A DNA stretch of 48,007 nucleotides from a virus. Numbering within the stretch: the stretch's first letter is position 1; each line of letters starts with the position of its first letter. Below the pieces are notes generated by a model. It worked only from the letters and a program-made list of their open reading frames with translations, ran no database searches and had not been told where the DNA came from. The stretch covers positions 1 through 48,007 of IMG/VR virus record IMGVR_UViG_3300046507_000648; one strand, written 5' to 3'. Shown here in pieces: positions 7,669 to 14,967 of this stretch. The position numbers were made by a program, and so were the translations under genes.

Positions 7669-8003
7669 TTTCGATTCCTTATTGCCCGTTGATTTCCCGT
7701 CTGGCCCTGTCGCCAAGGCCAGCCAGTGAAATCTGTTTTCCGCCCCATGCTCGGCGCCGCGGTTTCCCCACCTGCCCAGGTCACGCATTTCGTGTTCGGC
7801 GTTCTTCCCAGGTGGCTTGCATGGTTTGGCGTACTCCCTTGTAGGGAGCCCGGCCAGTTCCAGAGCTGGCATGGAGATCGAAATTTGTGTTTCGCGCTGT
7901 ACCCGTTGCCGGGGATCGATCCGCGAAGATTCCTGACTGTTAAAGAGCGGCGGGGCTGGTTGCTTCCCTTCGCTGCGGTTTGTCGCTGCGATGGGTTAAA
8001 TAT
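7669..8003. other. Leader between leftward promoter and lyase gene
   Basis: About 335 bp without a supported gene. A 117-codon minus-strand frame (GTG start inside the operator at 8016, stop overlapping the lyase ATG) has no ribosome site and odd composition, so I leave it out. A long leader would suit an N-like antitermination site, but no boxA/boxB-like pair was identified. Confidence 0.4.
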
Positions 8004-8028
8004 GAACCAAAAGTTCACATATGGTCAA
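7999..8028 (-). promoter_or_regulatory. Leftward early promoter (PL-like)
   Basis: On the minus strand TTGACC (8028-8023), an 18-base spacer and CATATT (8004-7999). The left operators overlap it: 8004-8016 covers the -10 side and 8029-8041 abuts the -35. Repression by CI would therefore silence the lyase operon in the lysogen. Confidence 0.55.
8004..8016. promoter_or_regulatory. CI operator OL1-like, GAACCAAAAGTTC
   Basis: Inverted repeat GAAC-N5-GTTC, extended to TGAAC/GTTCA. It shares the GWAC-N5-GWTC pattern with the sites between cI and cro and overlaps the leftward -10 box. Confidence 0.65.
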
Positions 8029-8041
8029 GTACCAAAAGTAC
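8029..8041. promoter_or_regulatory. CI operator OL2-like, GTACCAAAAGTAC
   Basis: Inverted repeat GTAC-N5-GTAC with the same CAAAA centre as the site at 8004, 25 bp centre to centre. A degenerate third site may follow at 8048-8060 (right half GTTC only). Confidence 0.65.
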
Positions 8042-8134
8042 ATATTTATCAGAAAAGTTCACGTCAGCAAAAAAACACCGCCATCTCATCAGGGGATTTA
8101 CCGGGGTGAAGCGCTTCGATATAGTTTGCAAATA

Positions 8135-8150
8135 CTGGATACATATACAG
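8135..8150. promoter_or_regulatory. LexA-like SOS box
   Basis: CTGGATACATATACAG fits CTG-N10-CAG and differs little from the gamma-proteobacterial box CTGTATATAWWWACAG. It lies 15 bp before the ATG of the DUF1654 gene, next to the AGGAGG ribosome site, so LexA would block that gene until DNA damage. Confidence 0.6.
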
Positions 8151-8165
8151 CTGTAGGAGGTTGGA

Positions 8166-8477
8166 ATGTCCAAGGCAAACAGGCAGTCAAAACCGGAACA
8201 AAGAGAAGAAAGAAGCGGGATGGAGCGACTCGGGCTGCGTGTTTCTGAAATGATCAATCACCCCGTCGCGCAGATTCAGCGCTGGGTGACGATTCACCGA
8301 CTGGACACCGATGGCGATCGGGAGTGGGCGGAGGTGATGGGCTTGCTGTCAGAAACAGACGGCATCGACATGACGTTCAACGACGATGAATCGGTGACGT
8401 TGAAGTGGGAGGCGAGCACCGTGGAAGATCGGCCGGTGGAGGTATGCGAGCCAGTCGAGGAGCCAGCGCCATTTTAA
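8166..8477 (+). CDS. DUF1654 family protein
   Basis: 103 residues, start ATG after AGGAGG. The core (MERLGLRVSEMINHPVAQIQRWVTIHRL, then ETDGIDMTFNDDESVTLKWE) is the DUF1654 pattern common in Pseudomonas genomes and their prophages. Its function is unknown; such genes tend to be linked to the SOS response, which agrees with the LexA-like box just upstream. It lies between the two CI operator clusters. Confidence 0.85.
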   Translation: MSKANRQSKPEQREERSGMERLGLRVSEMINHPVAQIQRWVTIHRLDTDGDREWAEVMGLLSETDGIDMTFNDDESVTLKWEASTVEDRPVEVCEPVEEPAPF

Positions 8478-8645
8478 AGTGCGCAAAATGGCCTGTCTCA
8501 AGGCGGACTACAATGCTGGACAGAGCGGGTTGGGAAGAAAAGAACCTCATCGGCCCATTATCAAGGTAATCAATTGGACTGAAGGTGCCGCTATCAATGA
8601 TCATGCTTAGAATTTCTAAGCTATTGATTGGTAAGGGCGCCAAGG

Positions 8646-9584
8646 ATGACCGAGTTTATGGGACAGCATTCTAGATTCCACATCGTGTATGACGGGCCAG
8701 CGCTGCAGGTGCATCGAATGGATGTGCGTGCTTTAGCGCCAGCTCTGCTTGCTATGGGCGACTTAGTTGAGCGCGCCAATCTGCTTTTGAATGGAGACCA
8801 AGTTAAGGTTTCCGTGGACGTGCACGCGTCATTCAAGGCCGGGTCGTTCGGCATTGATATGGAGCTAGCTCAGAGTCTCTGGCAGAAAGTTTTGGACCTT
8901 ACAAGCGGTCAATCGGTAGTAGGAATTGCCACCATATGCTCTTTGCTGGGATTGTCAGCTCGCGACGGCTTGAAAGGTGTGGTTCAGGTCATAAAATGGC
9001 TTCGTGGACGTGGGGTAACACGAATTGAGCCTTTAGAACAGGGGGTGGTTAGGCTGTTCGTTGGCGATGATCACCTGGATACCGAAGAGCGCGTCCTTAA
9101 GCTCGTGCAGGACTACAAACTACGCAAGGCCCTAGAGGGTGTAATAACTGATCCATTGGAGAGAGAGGGTATAACTTCAGTCTCTACAGTCGAAAATGAT
9201 CAGGTGATCATGCATGTTTCGCGATTCGATTCTCCGTACTTCAAAGCCCCGCTGCCGCAGGAAGAAAAGTTGGGGGAGGATACTTATATTGCCAACCTGC
9301 AGGTTCTTAACCTTGCTTTCCAAGATGACAACAAATGGCGATTTACCGAAGGCGGAGGCAACGTTTTCTACGCGACAGTTCTGGACTCTGAGTTTTTAAA
9401 GCGGGTTCAACTCAATCAGGAGCAGTTCGCGAAGGATGACATTATTCGCGCTTCTGTCCGCCGCATTCAAAGAATAACCAAAGACGGCTTGAGGGCAGAC
9501 TATGAGGTCCTAAAAATTATGGAGCATCGCAGCGCTACCCCGAAAGTGCAGTTAAAGATGAATTTTGGCCCGGACGGCGAGTGA
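8646..9584 (+). CDS. Conserved phage-associated protein of unknown function
   Basis: 312 residues from ATG 8646 (TAAGGG upstream); a TTG start 18 bp earlier is possible. The N-terminal half (FHIVYDGPALQVHRMDVRALAPALLAMGDLVERANLLLNG) and a hydrophobic helix region (VVGIATICSLLGL...VVQVIKWLRGRG) recall a conserved family that I associate with prophages and integrative elements but cannot name. It lies between DUF1654 and the 3' end of cI, convergent with cI, the spot where lambda carries rex. A superinfection or defence role is only a guess from location. Confidence 0.6.
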   Translation: MTEFMGQHSRFHIVYDGPALQVHRMDVRALAPALLAMGDLVERANLLLNGDQVKVSVDVHASFKAGSFGIDMELAQSLWQKVLDLTSGQSVVGIATICSLLGLSARDGLKGVVQVIKWLRGRGVTRIEPLEQGVVRLFVGDDHLDTEERVLKLVQDYKLRKALEGVITDPLEREGITSVSTVENDQVIMHVSRFDSPYFKAPLPQEEKLGEDTYIANLQVLNLAFQDDNKWRFTEGGGNVFYATVLDSEFLKRVQLNQEQFAKDDIIRASVRRIQRITKDGLRADYEVLKIMEHRSATPKVQLKMNFGPDGE

Positions 9585-9637
9585 CTAGCTTTATTCTGCC
9601 CATCCCAGTCTTGCCGCCTCGCTTCCTGCAATCGGCG

Positions 9638-10501
9638 TCAAACCAATTGCGCATTCCAGACCAACAAAACGCGAGCCTGAATGTATGTATCTTCCGCTCT
9701 GATGGTTTGCGCCGGGTGCCGAGGGTTGTCAGAGAGCATGTTGATCTGCTCATCACCTAGCCACTGCAGCCGCTTGATGTATAGGTGACCTTCCCAAGAG
9801 AACATGTAGATCCCATCGCCTGAGAATTCTCGGACGCTGACATCTACCAGCAGCGGGTCGCGGTGCTTAATTGTAGGAGCCATTGATTGGCCCCAACCTG
9901 TCACCATCTTCAGGTGAAAGTGTTCTTTGAAATCAACGCCCATCTCGCGCAAATGCTGCGGGCTAACACGCACGTCCTGGAACATCTCGGGATAGTCGTG
10001 TGGGATCTGCCCGCCACCCATCGCCGCGCGGACGTCGTAATGCGCGATCCATACCTCGTCACCCATTGCTCCGGGGCGGTAGTAGTCAATCTCAATGGAT
10101 CCGCCTTCATCCGCCTCAGCAACTGCCAATAGCCGCCGGCGTGCATCTTCAGACAATCCTTTACCTTGCTTGGCCAGCATGTTCCTGACGATATCCGCTG
10201 CCGACGGGCTTTGATCGCCAGCATCGTTAGTGCCTGCTTCAGGAAGCTTTGAAAAGCCAGGCTCTTCACCCGCGCCATGCTGCAGCCATTCTATTTTTAC
10301 GCCCAAGGCATCCGCGATGGCATTCATCTTGGCGGGGCCGGGTAGCGACTCACCATTGAGCCATTTGCTCGAGGCTTTTGGGGTTACCCGAGCGATTTCT
10401 GCCAGGCGTGCGCCTGCCCCCCATTGATCTATGCCATGGGCGGATAAGGCCTTTTTGAGGCGAGCTACAAAAGCGGCGCGAATATCTTCTATGTGAACCA
10501 T
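9638..10501 (-). CDS. cI: CI-type repressor with S24 (LexA-like) self-cleaving domain
   Basis: 287 residues. The N-terminal helix-turn-helix ([25 protein letters not shown], about 30-55) binds DNA. The C-terminal S24 peptidase domain has catalytic S206 (GWGQSMAPT) and K243 (YIKRLQ). RecA-driven self-cleavage would link induction to DNA damage. I chose ATG 10501 (MVHIEDIR); an upstream ATG at 10545 would run through the operators. No ribosome site precedes it, and a weak minus promoter (CTGAAA-18-AATACT) would start the RNA near the ATG, so a leaderless message as in lambda PRM is possible. Confidence 0.9.
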   Translation of the reverse strand: MVHIEDIRAAFVARLKKALSAHGIDQWGAGARLAEIARVTPKASSKWLNGESLPGPAKMNAIADALGVKIEWLQHGAGEEPGFSKLPEAGTNDAGDQSPSAADIVRNMLAKQGKGLSEDARRRLLAVAEADEGGSIEIDYYRPGAMGDEVWIAHYDVRAAMGGGQIPHDYPEMFQDVRVSPQHLREMGVDFKEHFHLKMVTGWGQSMAPTIKHRDPLLVDVSVREFSGDGIYMFSWEGHLYIKRLQWLGDEQINMLSDNPRHPAQTIRAEDTYIQARVLLVWNAQLV

Positions 10502-10507
10502 TGGTTC
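10495..10507. promoter_or_regulatory. CI operator over the cI start, GAACCATTGGTTC
   Basis: Perfect palindrome with 6-bp arms (GAACCA/TGGTTC), covering the cI start codon. Placed to let the repressor limit its own synthesis. Confidence 0.65.
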
Positions 10508-10521
10508 AGTATTGCATGTCC

Positions 10522-10549
10522 TTGCATGTACTTTCAGTTCCGACATAAT
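10522..10549 (+). promoter_or_regulatory. Rightward early promoter (PR-like)
   Basis: TTGCAT (10522-10527), 16-base spacer, CATAAT (10544-10549), reading toward the Cro-like gene. One operator fills the spacer (10528-10540) and another lies just after the -10 box (10552-10564). Confidence 0.5.
10528..10540. promoter_or_regulatory. CI operator in the PR spacer, GTACTTTCAGTTC
   Basis: GTAC-N5-GTTC, matching the G[AT]AC-N5-GT[AT]C rule. It sits between the -35 and -10 boxes of the rightward promoter. Confidence 0.55.
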
Positions 10550-10551
10550 AT

Positions 10552-10564
10552 GTACCGTAAGTTC
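10552..10564. promoter_or_regulatory. CI operator after PR, GTACCGTAAGTTC
   Basis: Extended arms TATGTAC / GTTCATA make this the most symmetric site of the right cluster apart from the one at 10495. Its centre is 24 bp from the spacer site. Confidence 0.65.
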
Positions 10565-10585
10565 ATATTTGACTCGGAGGGCTTT

Positions 10586-10825
10586 ATGCGGCCGCTCAAG
10601 AAATCGATTGATGATGCTGGCGGCGTTCCTGCCGTGGCCTTGGCCTGCGGAAAAACTCCGAGAGCGATTTATAAGTGGCTCGTTGCTGATGCCTTGCCAC
10701 GCACCGAGTACACCGGCGAAACCCAGTACGCCAAAAAGATCGCTGAGCTGGCTGCCACGAAGGGCAAGCCGTTCGAGGTTGATTGGCTCCTCGCTGAGGC
10801 GCATCCGAAAAAATCTGTCGCCTAG
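10586..10825 (+). CDS. cro: Cro-like repressor
   Basis: 79 residues from ATG 10586 after CGGAGG. The sequence [42 protein letters not shown] is the YdaS/Cro-type helix-turn-helix found opposite CI in Pseudomonas lambdoid phages. It is divergent from cI and the first gene of the rightward operon. Expected to shut down cI during lytic growth by binding the same operators. Confidence 0.85.
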   Translation: MRPLKKSIDDAGGVPAVALACGKTPRAIYKWLVADALPRTEYTGETQYAKKIAELAATKGKPFEVDWLLAEAHPKKSVA

Positions 10826-10891
10826 TTCGCTGAGCAAATATTCGCCCAGGCATAGCAAGGGCGCCACGGAAACAAATTTGAGGTTTTACGA

Positions 10892-11314
10892 ATGGAAGAT
10901 TTCTTGAGGGCTTGCCACACCACCGTCAAGGAAAGCGGGGCAGAGGAGTTGGCGGGAAAGATGTGCATGGCCCACGTGAGCTTGTTGCAGCGTTCGAATC
11001 CGGACAACGCGGCACATCACCTGACCATCGAGCACCTGTTTGGTGTGCTGCTGCATACCCAGGACATGCGCCCACTGATCTCTCTGGCGGACAAATTTGG
11101 TTTCGACCTAGTAGCTCGCGATAAGCCGGGTGCCAAGCCGCTGATGGTTGCCTTGGGGCATCTGTCTGCTGAGTGCGGCGATGTGGGTCGCCTGATCTTC
11201 GACGCCGCTGCGGACAACCACATCAGTCAGCACGAAAAAGCCCAGGGCGAGAAAGCAATCCTAGAAGCGATCGACGCGCTACAGGTTCTGCGCGAGTCAC
11301 TTAAGGCCGCCTGA
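10892..11314 (+). CDS. CII-like phage regulatory protein
   Basis: 140 residues (MEDFLRACHTTVKESGAEELAGKMCMAHVSLLQRSNPDN...). It resembles the 'phage regulatory CII' family found after cro in Pseudomonas prophages, mostly helical with a C-terminal coiled segment (AILEAIDALQVLRESL). By position and family it would promote lysogeny by activating cI or int transcription. It is followed by a hairpin at 11331. Confidence 0.7.
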   Translation: MEDFLRACHTTVKESGAEELAGKMCMAHVSLLQRSNPDNAAHHLTIEHLFGVLLHTQDMRPLISLADKFGFDLVARDKPGAKPLMVALGHLSAECGDVGRLIFDAAADNHISQHEKAQGEKAILEAIDALQVLRESLKAA

Positions 11315-11330
11315 ATCTCAGGCATAAAAA

Positions 11331-11350
11331 AACCGCCTGGCAGGGCGGTT
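11331..11350 (-). terminator. Hairpin after the CII-like gene
   Basis: AACCGCC-tggcag-GGCGGTT. On the plus strand no T tract follows; on the minus strand it is followed by seven T, so it should stop leftward transcripts best and act weakly on rightward ones. Confidence 0.6.
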
Positions 11351-11384
11351 CTCTCAACAACTTGTAAAACACAGTGGGGCCATT

Positions 11385-12128
11385 ATGAACATCAACACCG
11401 CTCTAGGCAATACCCGCCATGTCGCGACACTTTTCGGTCAGTCGCCAAACGTGTCGCGACACACGATGTCGTCTCGCGAGATCGCCGAGCTCACAGGCAG
11501 TACGCACGACAACGTTCTGAAAACCGTCCGGGCCTTGGTTGCCAAGGGTGTCGTTTCTTCAAACGATACCCCCTATATCCACCCTCAGAACGGCCAGGTC
11601 TACCGCGAGTTCCTGCTTTCCCAGCGTGACACCCTGGTGGTGGTCTCCGGATACAGCGTCGAACTACGCGCGCGGATCATTGATCGGTGGCAGGAGCTGG
11701 AGGCGAGGGCGGATCAATTCCAGATTCCCGCAACCTTTGCCGAGGCGCTGCAAGTGGCCGCTGACCAGGCGAAGGAAAACCAATCCCTTCGCCTGGTGAT
11801 CCTGGACCAGGAGCCGAAGGTGGCTGCTATCAAACGCTTGGCGTCCGCCGGCGGCGCGATCTGCATCAGTGATGCGGCCAAACAACTCCAGGTTCCACCC
11901 TCCAAGCTTTTCCAGTGGCTGGAGAAAAACCGGTGGATCTTCCACCGCGGCGGTTCCAAGCGCTGGACCGCCTATCAACCGCGCATCACCTCCGGCTATC
12001 TGGTTCACAAGGTCACCGCGCTGAAGAGCGATCCGGAGACCGGTGAGGACCGTGCTGCCTTTCAAACCCTTGTGACACCCAAAGGCCTGGCCTACCTGGC
12101 TGAAAAGAATATCGGAGCCTCGCTGTGA
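11385..12128 (+). CDS. Rha/KilAC-type phage regulator
   Basis: 247 residues. Residues 28-100 (MSSREIAELTGSTHDNVLKTVRALV... IHPQNGQVYREFLLSQRDTLVVVSGY) are the Rha (phage_pRha) domain. The C-terminal part (AAKQLQVPPSKLFQWLEKNRWIFHRGG...YLVHKVTAL) is a KilAC/Ant DNA-binding domain. Such fusions act as antirepressors or regulators of early expression. Stop overlaps the start of the O-like gene by 4 bp. Confidence 0.85.
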   Translation: MNINTALGNTRHVATLFGQSPNVSRHTMSSREIAELTGSTHDNVLKTVRALVAKGVVSSNDTPYIHPQNGQVYREFLLSQRDTLVVVSGYSVELRARIIDRWQELEARADQFQIPATFAEALQVAADQAKENQSLRLVILDQEPKVAAIKRLASAGGAICISDAAKQLQVPPSKLFQWLEKNRWIFHRGGSKRWTAYQPRITSGYLVHKVTALKSDPETGEDRAAFQTLVTPKGLAYLAEKNIGASL

Positions 12129-12925
12129 GTGTTCAAGCTATGTCCTGGGCGCTCTCTCTGCCCACTGAAACCCTGAAAGATTCGAGCGCGCGTCACGTGC
12201 TGTTGTGCCTTGCCAACTATGCCGGCTCGAATGGTGCTGGCGCCTTTCCTTCTGCCTCGACCCTGGCTCAGGACACCGGCCTTTCCGAGCGCACCGTTCG
12301 TTACAAGCTGGACGATTTGGAGAAGTCCGGCCTGATCCAGAAAGGCAATCAGGCCATCGCTGCAGTGCACATCGATCGTCATGACCGCCGCCCAGTTGTT
12401 TACGACCTCCAACTATCGCGGGGTGCAAATCCTGCACCCCGTACAAAACGGGGTGCAGATGATGCAACGGGGTGCAACTCACGACAGAACGGGGTGCAGT
12501 CTGGAACGGAACGGGGTGCAGCGGCTGCACCCAATACATCAATTAACCATCAAGGAACCGAAGAGCAGCAGCAGCGCGAGTTGGATGATGAAATTTCTCG
12601 GCAGGACCAGGCCGCCATCGAGTCGCTGGATGATCGTCAACGCTTTGCCATGTTTGCCACTTGGGAGCCGAGCGAGAAGGCACTGGCCGATCAACTCATG
12701 ATCGCCCGGCTGCCCGCTGAATCGGTGACCGATGAATTGTTCTCTGACTTCAAGGGCTTTTTCGTTGCCAAGCCTGCGACCGTCGACAGCCAGTCCGGCT
12801 GGTGCTTTCGATTGGTCAAGTGGGTCAAGCGCGAACAGGTGAGGGCGGCCGGGGCTGCATCAACTGCCGATTCGGACGAGTTCGATGATGACGACACCCA
12901 GTGGATGAAAGGAGCTTCGAAATGA
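12125..12925 (+). CDS. O-like replication initiator with helix-turn-helix domain
   Basis: 266 residues. The N-terminus (SARHVLLCLANYAG...FPSASTLAQDTGLSERTVRYKLDDLEKSGLI) is the HTH_36 winged helix of phage replication proteins. The middle (about 100-140) is low in structure and is encoded by the iteron repeats; the C-terminus (WEPSEKALADQLMIARLP...GFFVAKPATVDSQSGWCFRLVKWVKREQ) resembles DnaT/O-type loading domains. Expected to bind its own gene as origin and recruit the P-like protein. ATGA overlaps on both sides show a tight operon. Confidence 0.85.
   Translation: MSVQAMSWALSLPTETLKDSSARHVLLCLANYAGSNGAGAFPSASTLAQDTGLSERTVRYKLDDLEKSGLIQKGNQAIAAVHIDRHDRRPVVYDLQLSRGANPAPRTKRGADDATGCNSRQNGVQSGTERGAAAAPNTSINHQGTEEQQQRELDDEISRQDQAAIESLDDRQRFAMFATWEPSEKALADQLMIARLPAESVTDELFSDFKGFFVAKPATVDSQSGWCFRLVKWVKREQVRAAGAASTADSDEFDDDDTQWMKGASK
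12419..12532. other. Iteron cluster inside the O-like gene, probable replication origin
   Basis: Five direct copies of CGGGGTGCA start at 12419, 12449, 12468, 12490 and 12512. One perfect inverted copy (TGCACCCCG) is at 12433 and a partial inverted copy (TGCACCC) at 12526. The steps of 19 and 22 bp put several copies on a similar helix face. An AT-richer stretch follows (12533-12556), as needed for opening. The layout matches lambda, whose origin also lies in gene O. Confidence 0.7.
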
Positions 12926-13620
12926 GATCTGTCTCCAGCGTTGCTGCTCGAGCGATGACACAGGTACACCACGGCGAATTCGTCGAGGCGAACAGTGAAG
13001 TCGCTGTCCAGGACCGGCAGGACCAGGAACGTGAAACGGGCAAAGTTATCAACCAACTGTTTCGCCAGTTGCGGTCGATCCGCACGGCATGGCGCCAGGC
13101 ATGGCCGGACAAGAAGTCTTACATGGAGTCGAAAACCACGTGGTTGAAGGCGTTCATCGAAAACGGAATCTGCACCCAGGAGCAGATCGATATTGGCCTG
13201 ATCCGGTGCCGTGCCGAGCCTTCCGACTTCATCCCGAGTGTGGGCAAGTTCATCCAAGGTTGCGTGCCTGCACCAGAGATGCTCAATCCTCCACTTCCGA
13301 GTGTGGAAGCAGCCTACAAGCAAGCACTGCGCAACTGCCACCCGACCATGCATATCGTTGCAAAGTGGTATCACCCGGCCGTTTACCACGCCACGGCCGC
13401 TGCCGGGTTCAACAGCCTGCCGCTGCTCAGCCGTGAGCTGGGCCTGATCAGCTTCGAGATGCGCTACCTGGAACAGGTCCGCAAAGTCTGGATGGGTGAG
13501 AAGTTGGGCCCAGTACCTGTTGCCGAGCTCGCCGCGCCTTCGACGCGCACGCCAGAAGTTGGCAATCAGGCGCTGGTCGAGTTGCGGGCCATGCGTTCGC
13601 GAGGTGGTGCCCGTGCCTAA
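12922..13620 (+). CDS. P-like replication protein (helicase loader)
   Basis: 232 residues from the ATG that overlaps the previous stop (ATGA). Features typical of phage P proteins: VINQLFRQLRSIRTAWRQAWPD, then TTWLKAFIENGICTQEQIDIGLIRCRAEPSDFIPSVGKFI. Expected to bring host DnaB helicase to the origin bound by the O-like protein. The C-terminus (ALVELRAMRSRGGARA) is basic. Confidence 0.85.
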   Translation: MRSVSSVAARAMTQVHHGEFVEANSEVAVQDRQDQERETGKVINQLFRQLRSIRTAWRQAWPDKKSYMESKTTWLKAFIENGICTQEQIDIGLIRCRAEPSDFIPSVGKFIQGCVPAPEMLNPPLPSVEAAYKQALRNCHPTMHIVAKWYHPAVYHATAAAGFNSLPLLSRELGLISFEMRYLEQVRKVWMGEKLGPVPVAELAAPSTRTPEVGNQALVELRAMRSRGGARA

Positions 13621-13822
13621 TCCACATCTCGTGACCACGGACCCTGCTGATTACCGTTTCGCCGTGCACTGCTGCAGCTACAAGTGGGAGCTCACCGACA
13701 AGCCCGATCGCGCCGTGGCGTTGTTCGAGCACTCGTCGGCCGCATTGAAGTTCGGCCAAGTGATGTGGCCATCCACCTACGAAGTAATCGATCGAACCAC
13801 GGGGGAGCGGGTATGCGCGTGA
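13613..13822 (+). CDS. Hypothetical phage protein, 69 residues
   Basis: GTG start at 13613 overlaps the end of the P-like gene. The product (PNPHLVTTDPADYRFAVHCCSYKWELTDKPDRAVALFEHSS...) seems a small globular protein with a Cys-Cys pair. Its stop overlaps the DUF1364 start. No function is known to me. Confidence 0.6.
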   Translation: MPNPHLVTTDPADYRFAVHCCSYKWELTDKPDRAVALFEHSSAALKFGQVMWPSTYEVIDRTTGERVCA

Positions 13823-14115
13823 CCTCGAAGAAACTCCGCGCCTCGGCCAACGGCCAGGAGTGCACTGTCCGTCTGCCGGGCGTCTGCAACTTCAATCCAG
13901 CTACCACCGTGCTCGCGCATCTACCGTGCGGGCAGAAGGGCATGGGCATGAAGGGCTTCGACACCGTGGCGGTGTTTGCCTGCAGCGCCTGCCATGACGT
14001 CATCGACGGCCGCGCTGCCGGCGACGTGGATTGGTCGGACATGCCGCGGGCTATCGCTGAAACACATGAGGCCCTGATCGGGGCCGGAATCCTGACCGTA
14101 AAGGGGGCAGCATGA
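13813..14115 (+). CDS. DUF1364 family phage protein
   Basis: 100 residues. Pattern of DUF1364: SKKLRASANGQECTVRLPGVCNFNPATTVLAHLP, then FACSACHDVIDGR. The paired cysteines (C37... C88, C91-type spacing) and His suggest a metal site of HNH/zinc-ribbon type. Found in the nin-like region of lambdoid phages; function unproven. Confidence 0.8.
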   Translation: MRVTSKKLRASANGQECTVRLPGVCNFNPATTVLAHLPCGQKGMGMKGFDTVAVFACSACHDVIDGRAAGDVDWSDMPRAIAETHEALIGAGILTVKGAA

Positions 14116-14225
14116 TCGACCCAATGACCTTTCTCGTTTTGCTGTTGCTTGCCAGTTGGGGGTTGCGTGAACTGTGCGGCCTGATTGATCGCCGGCAGCG
14201 GAAAGCGCGGGGTGACCGCCGATGA
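14112..14225 (+). CDS. 37-residue membrane peptide
   Basis: ATG at 14112 overlaps the DUF1364 stop and its own stop overlaps the nuclease start (ATGA at both ends). The product begins MIDPMTFLVLLLLASWGL, a single membrane helix, and ends in a basic tail (DRRQRKARGDRR). The perfect overlaps support translation. Function unknown; small membrane proteins of this shape can act as holin helpers. Confidence 0.55.
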   Translation: MIDPMTFLVLLLLASWGLRELCGLIDRRQRKARGDRR

Positions 14226-14650
14226 AGCCACTCGTACTGAAGCCGTTCGGAACAAAGCCGATGCGCAAGAAGATCATCGACCGCGAAGGCCAGGAGCAGG
14301 CCGCGCTGCTGTCCGAGATCGAGGTGCGTTATCCACAGGTGTTTGAGCTGATTTACCACGTCCCAAACGGTGGGCACCGTCACAAACTGGTTGCCATGAA
14401 GTTGAGACAGCAGGGGGTGAAGGCAGGCATTCCTGACCTGGTGCTGCCGATGGCACGCGGCGGGTTCTTCGGTCTGTACATCGAATTCAAGGCGACGGTT
14501 GAGCCGGCCCCGGTTTCTTCCAGCCAAGCGGCCTGCATTCGTCGACTGAATGAGCAGGGCTACCTTGCCGTGGTCTGCCGTGGACACTTCGATGCGATGG
14601 AGCAGATCCGCGCTTATCTTCGGCTCGCTCCTACAGTGGTGGCTGCATGA
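14222..14650 (+). CDS. VRR-NUC domain nuclease
   Basis: 142 residues. VRR-NUC hallmarks: EGQEQAALLSEIEVRYP at the start (catalytic Glu helix), KAGIPDLVLP (PD), then LYIEFKA (ExK), and SSSQAACIRRLNEQGY. A PD-(D/E)xK nuclease of the Holliday-junction or structure-specific type, probably used in phage recombination or replication. Confidence 0.9.
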   Translation: MKPLVLKPFGTKPMRKKIIDREGQEQAALLSEIEVRYPQVFELIYHVPNGGHRHKLVAMKLRQQGVKAGIPDLVLPMARGGFFGLYIEFKATVEPAPVSSSQAACIRRLNEQGYLAVVCRGHFDAMEQIRAYLRLAPTVVAA

Positions 14651-14967
14651 ATCATCAATTCAAGGCTGGTGACCTAGCGCTGATCGTAGGGTCGTCCTGC
14701 ACCGAGAACATTGGCAAAACTGTCCGACTGGTTGAGTTTGTGCCAGTTGGCGGCGTCCCGCGTGTGAATGGCGAGGCTTATACCCCACGACTGCATCCGA
14801 CTTGGGTTGTTGAATCGCCAGACGGGGCGCCATCACTCATCGTGCCCAGAGCTTCGACTGGTCGCTTGGAAAACGTAGCGGTTGGCGCTTGCCGTGAGTC
14901 ATGGCTGATGCCCCTGCGTGGCGACTTCGCTCCTACAGAGCGGAAGTCGAAGGCGGTATCAGCATGA
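14647..14967 (+). CDS. Hypothetical phage protein, 106 residues
   Basis: ATG overlaps the nuclease stop. The N-terminus (FKAGDLALIVGSSCTENIGKTVRLVEFVPVGG) looks like a KOW/SH3-type barrel, and the C-terminus carries SWLMPLRGDFAPTERKSK. It is common near VRR-NUC in phages but has no proven role. Confidence 0.65.
   Translation: MNHQFKAGDLALIVGSSCTENIGKTVRLVEFVPVGGVPRVNGEAYTPRLHPTWVVESPDGAPSLIVPRASTGRLENVAVGACRESWLMPLRGDFAPTERKSKAVSA

Noticed and set aside
7665-8018. 117-codon minus-strand ORF before the lyase
   Set aside because: GTG start inside an operator, no ribosome site, unusual composition; best seen as leader RNA.
12419-12532. CRISPR array
   Set aside because: Repeats are 9 bp, spacers are 10-21 bp, orientation is mixed and the region is coding.
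12691-13638. Long minus-strand ORF opposite the P-like gene
   Set aside because: Shadow of GC-rich codons; the plus strand has a coupled, recognisable gene.
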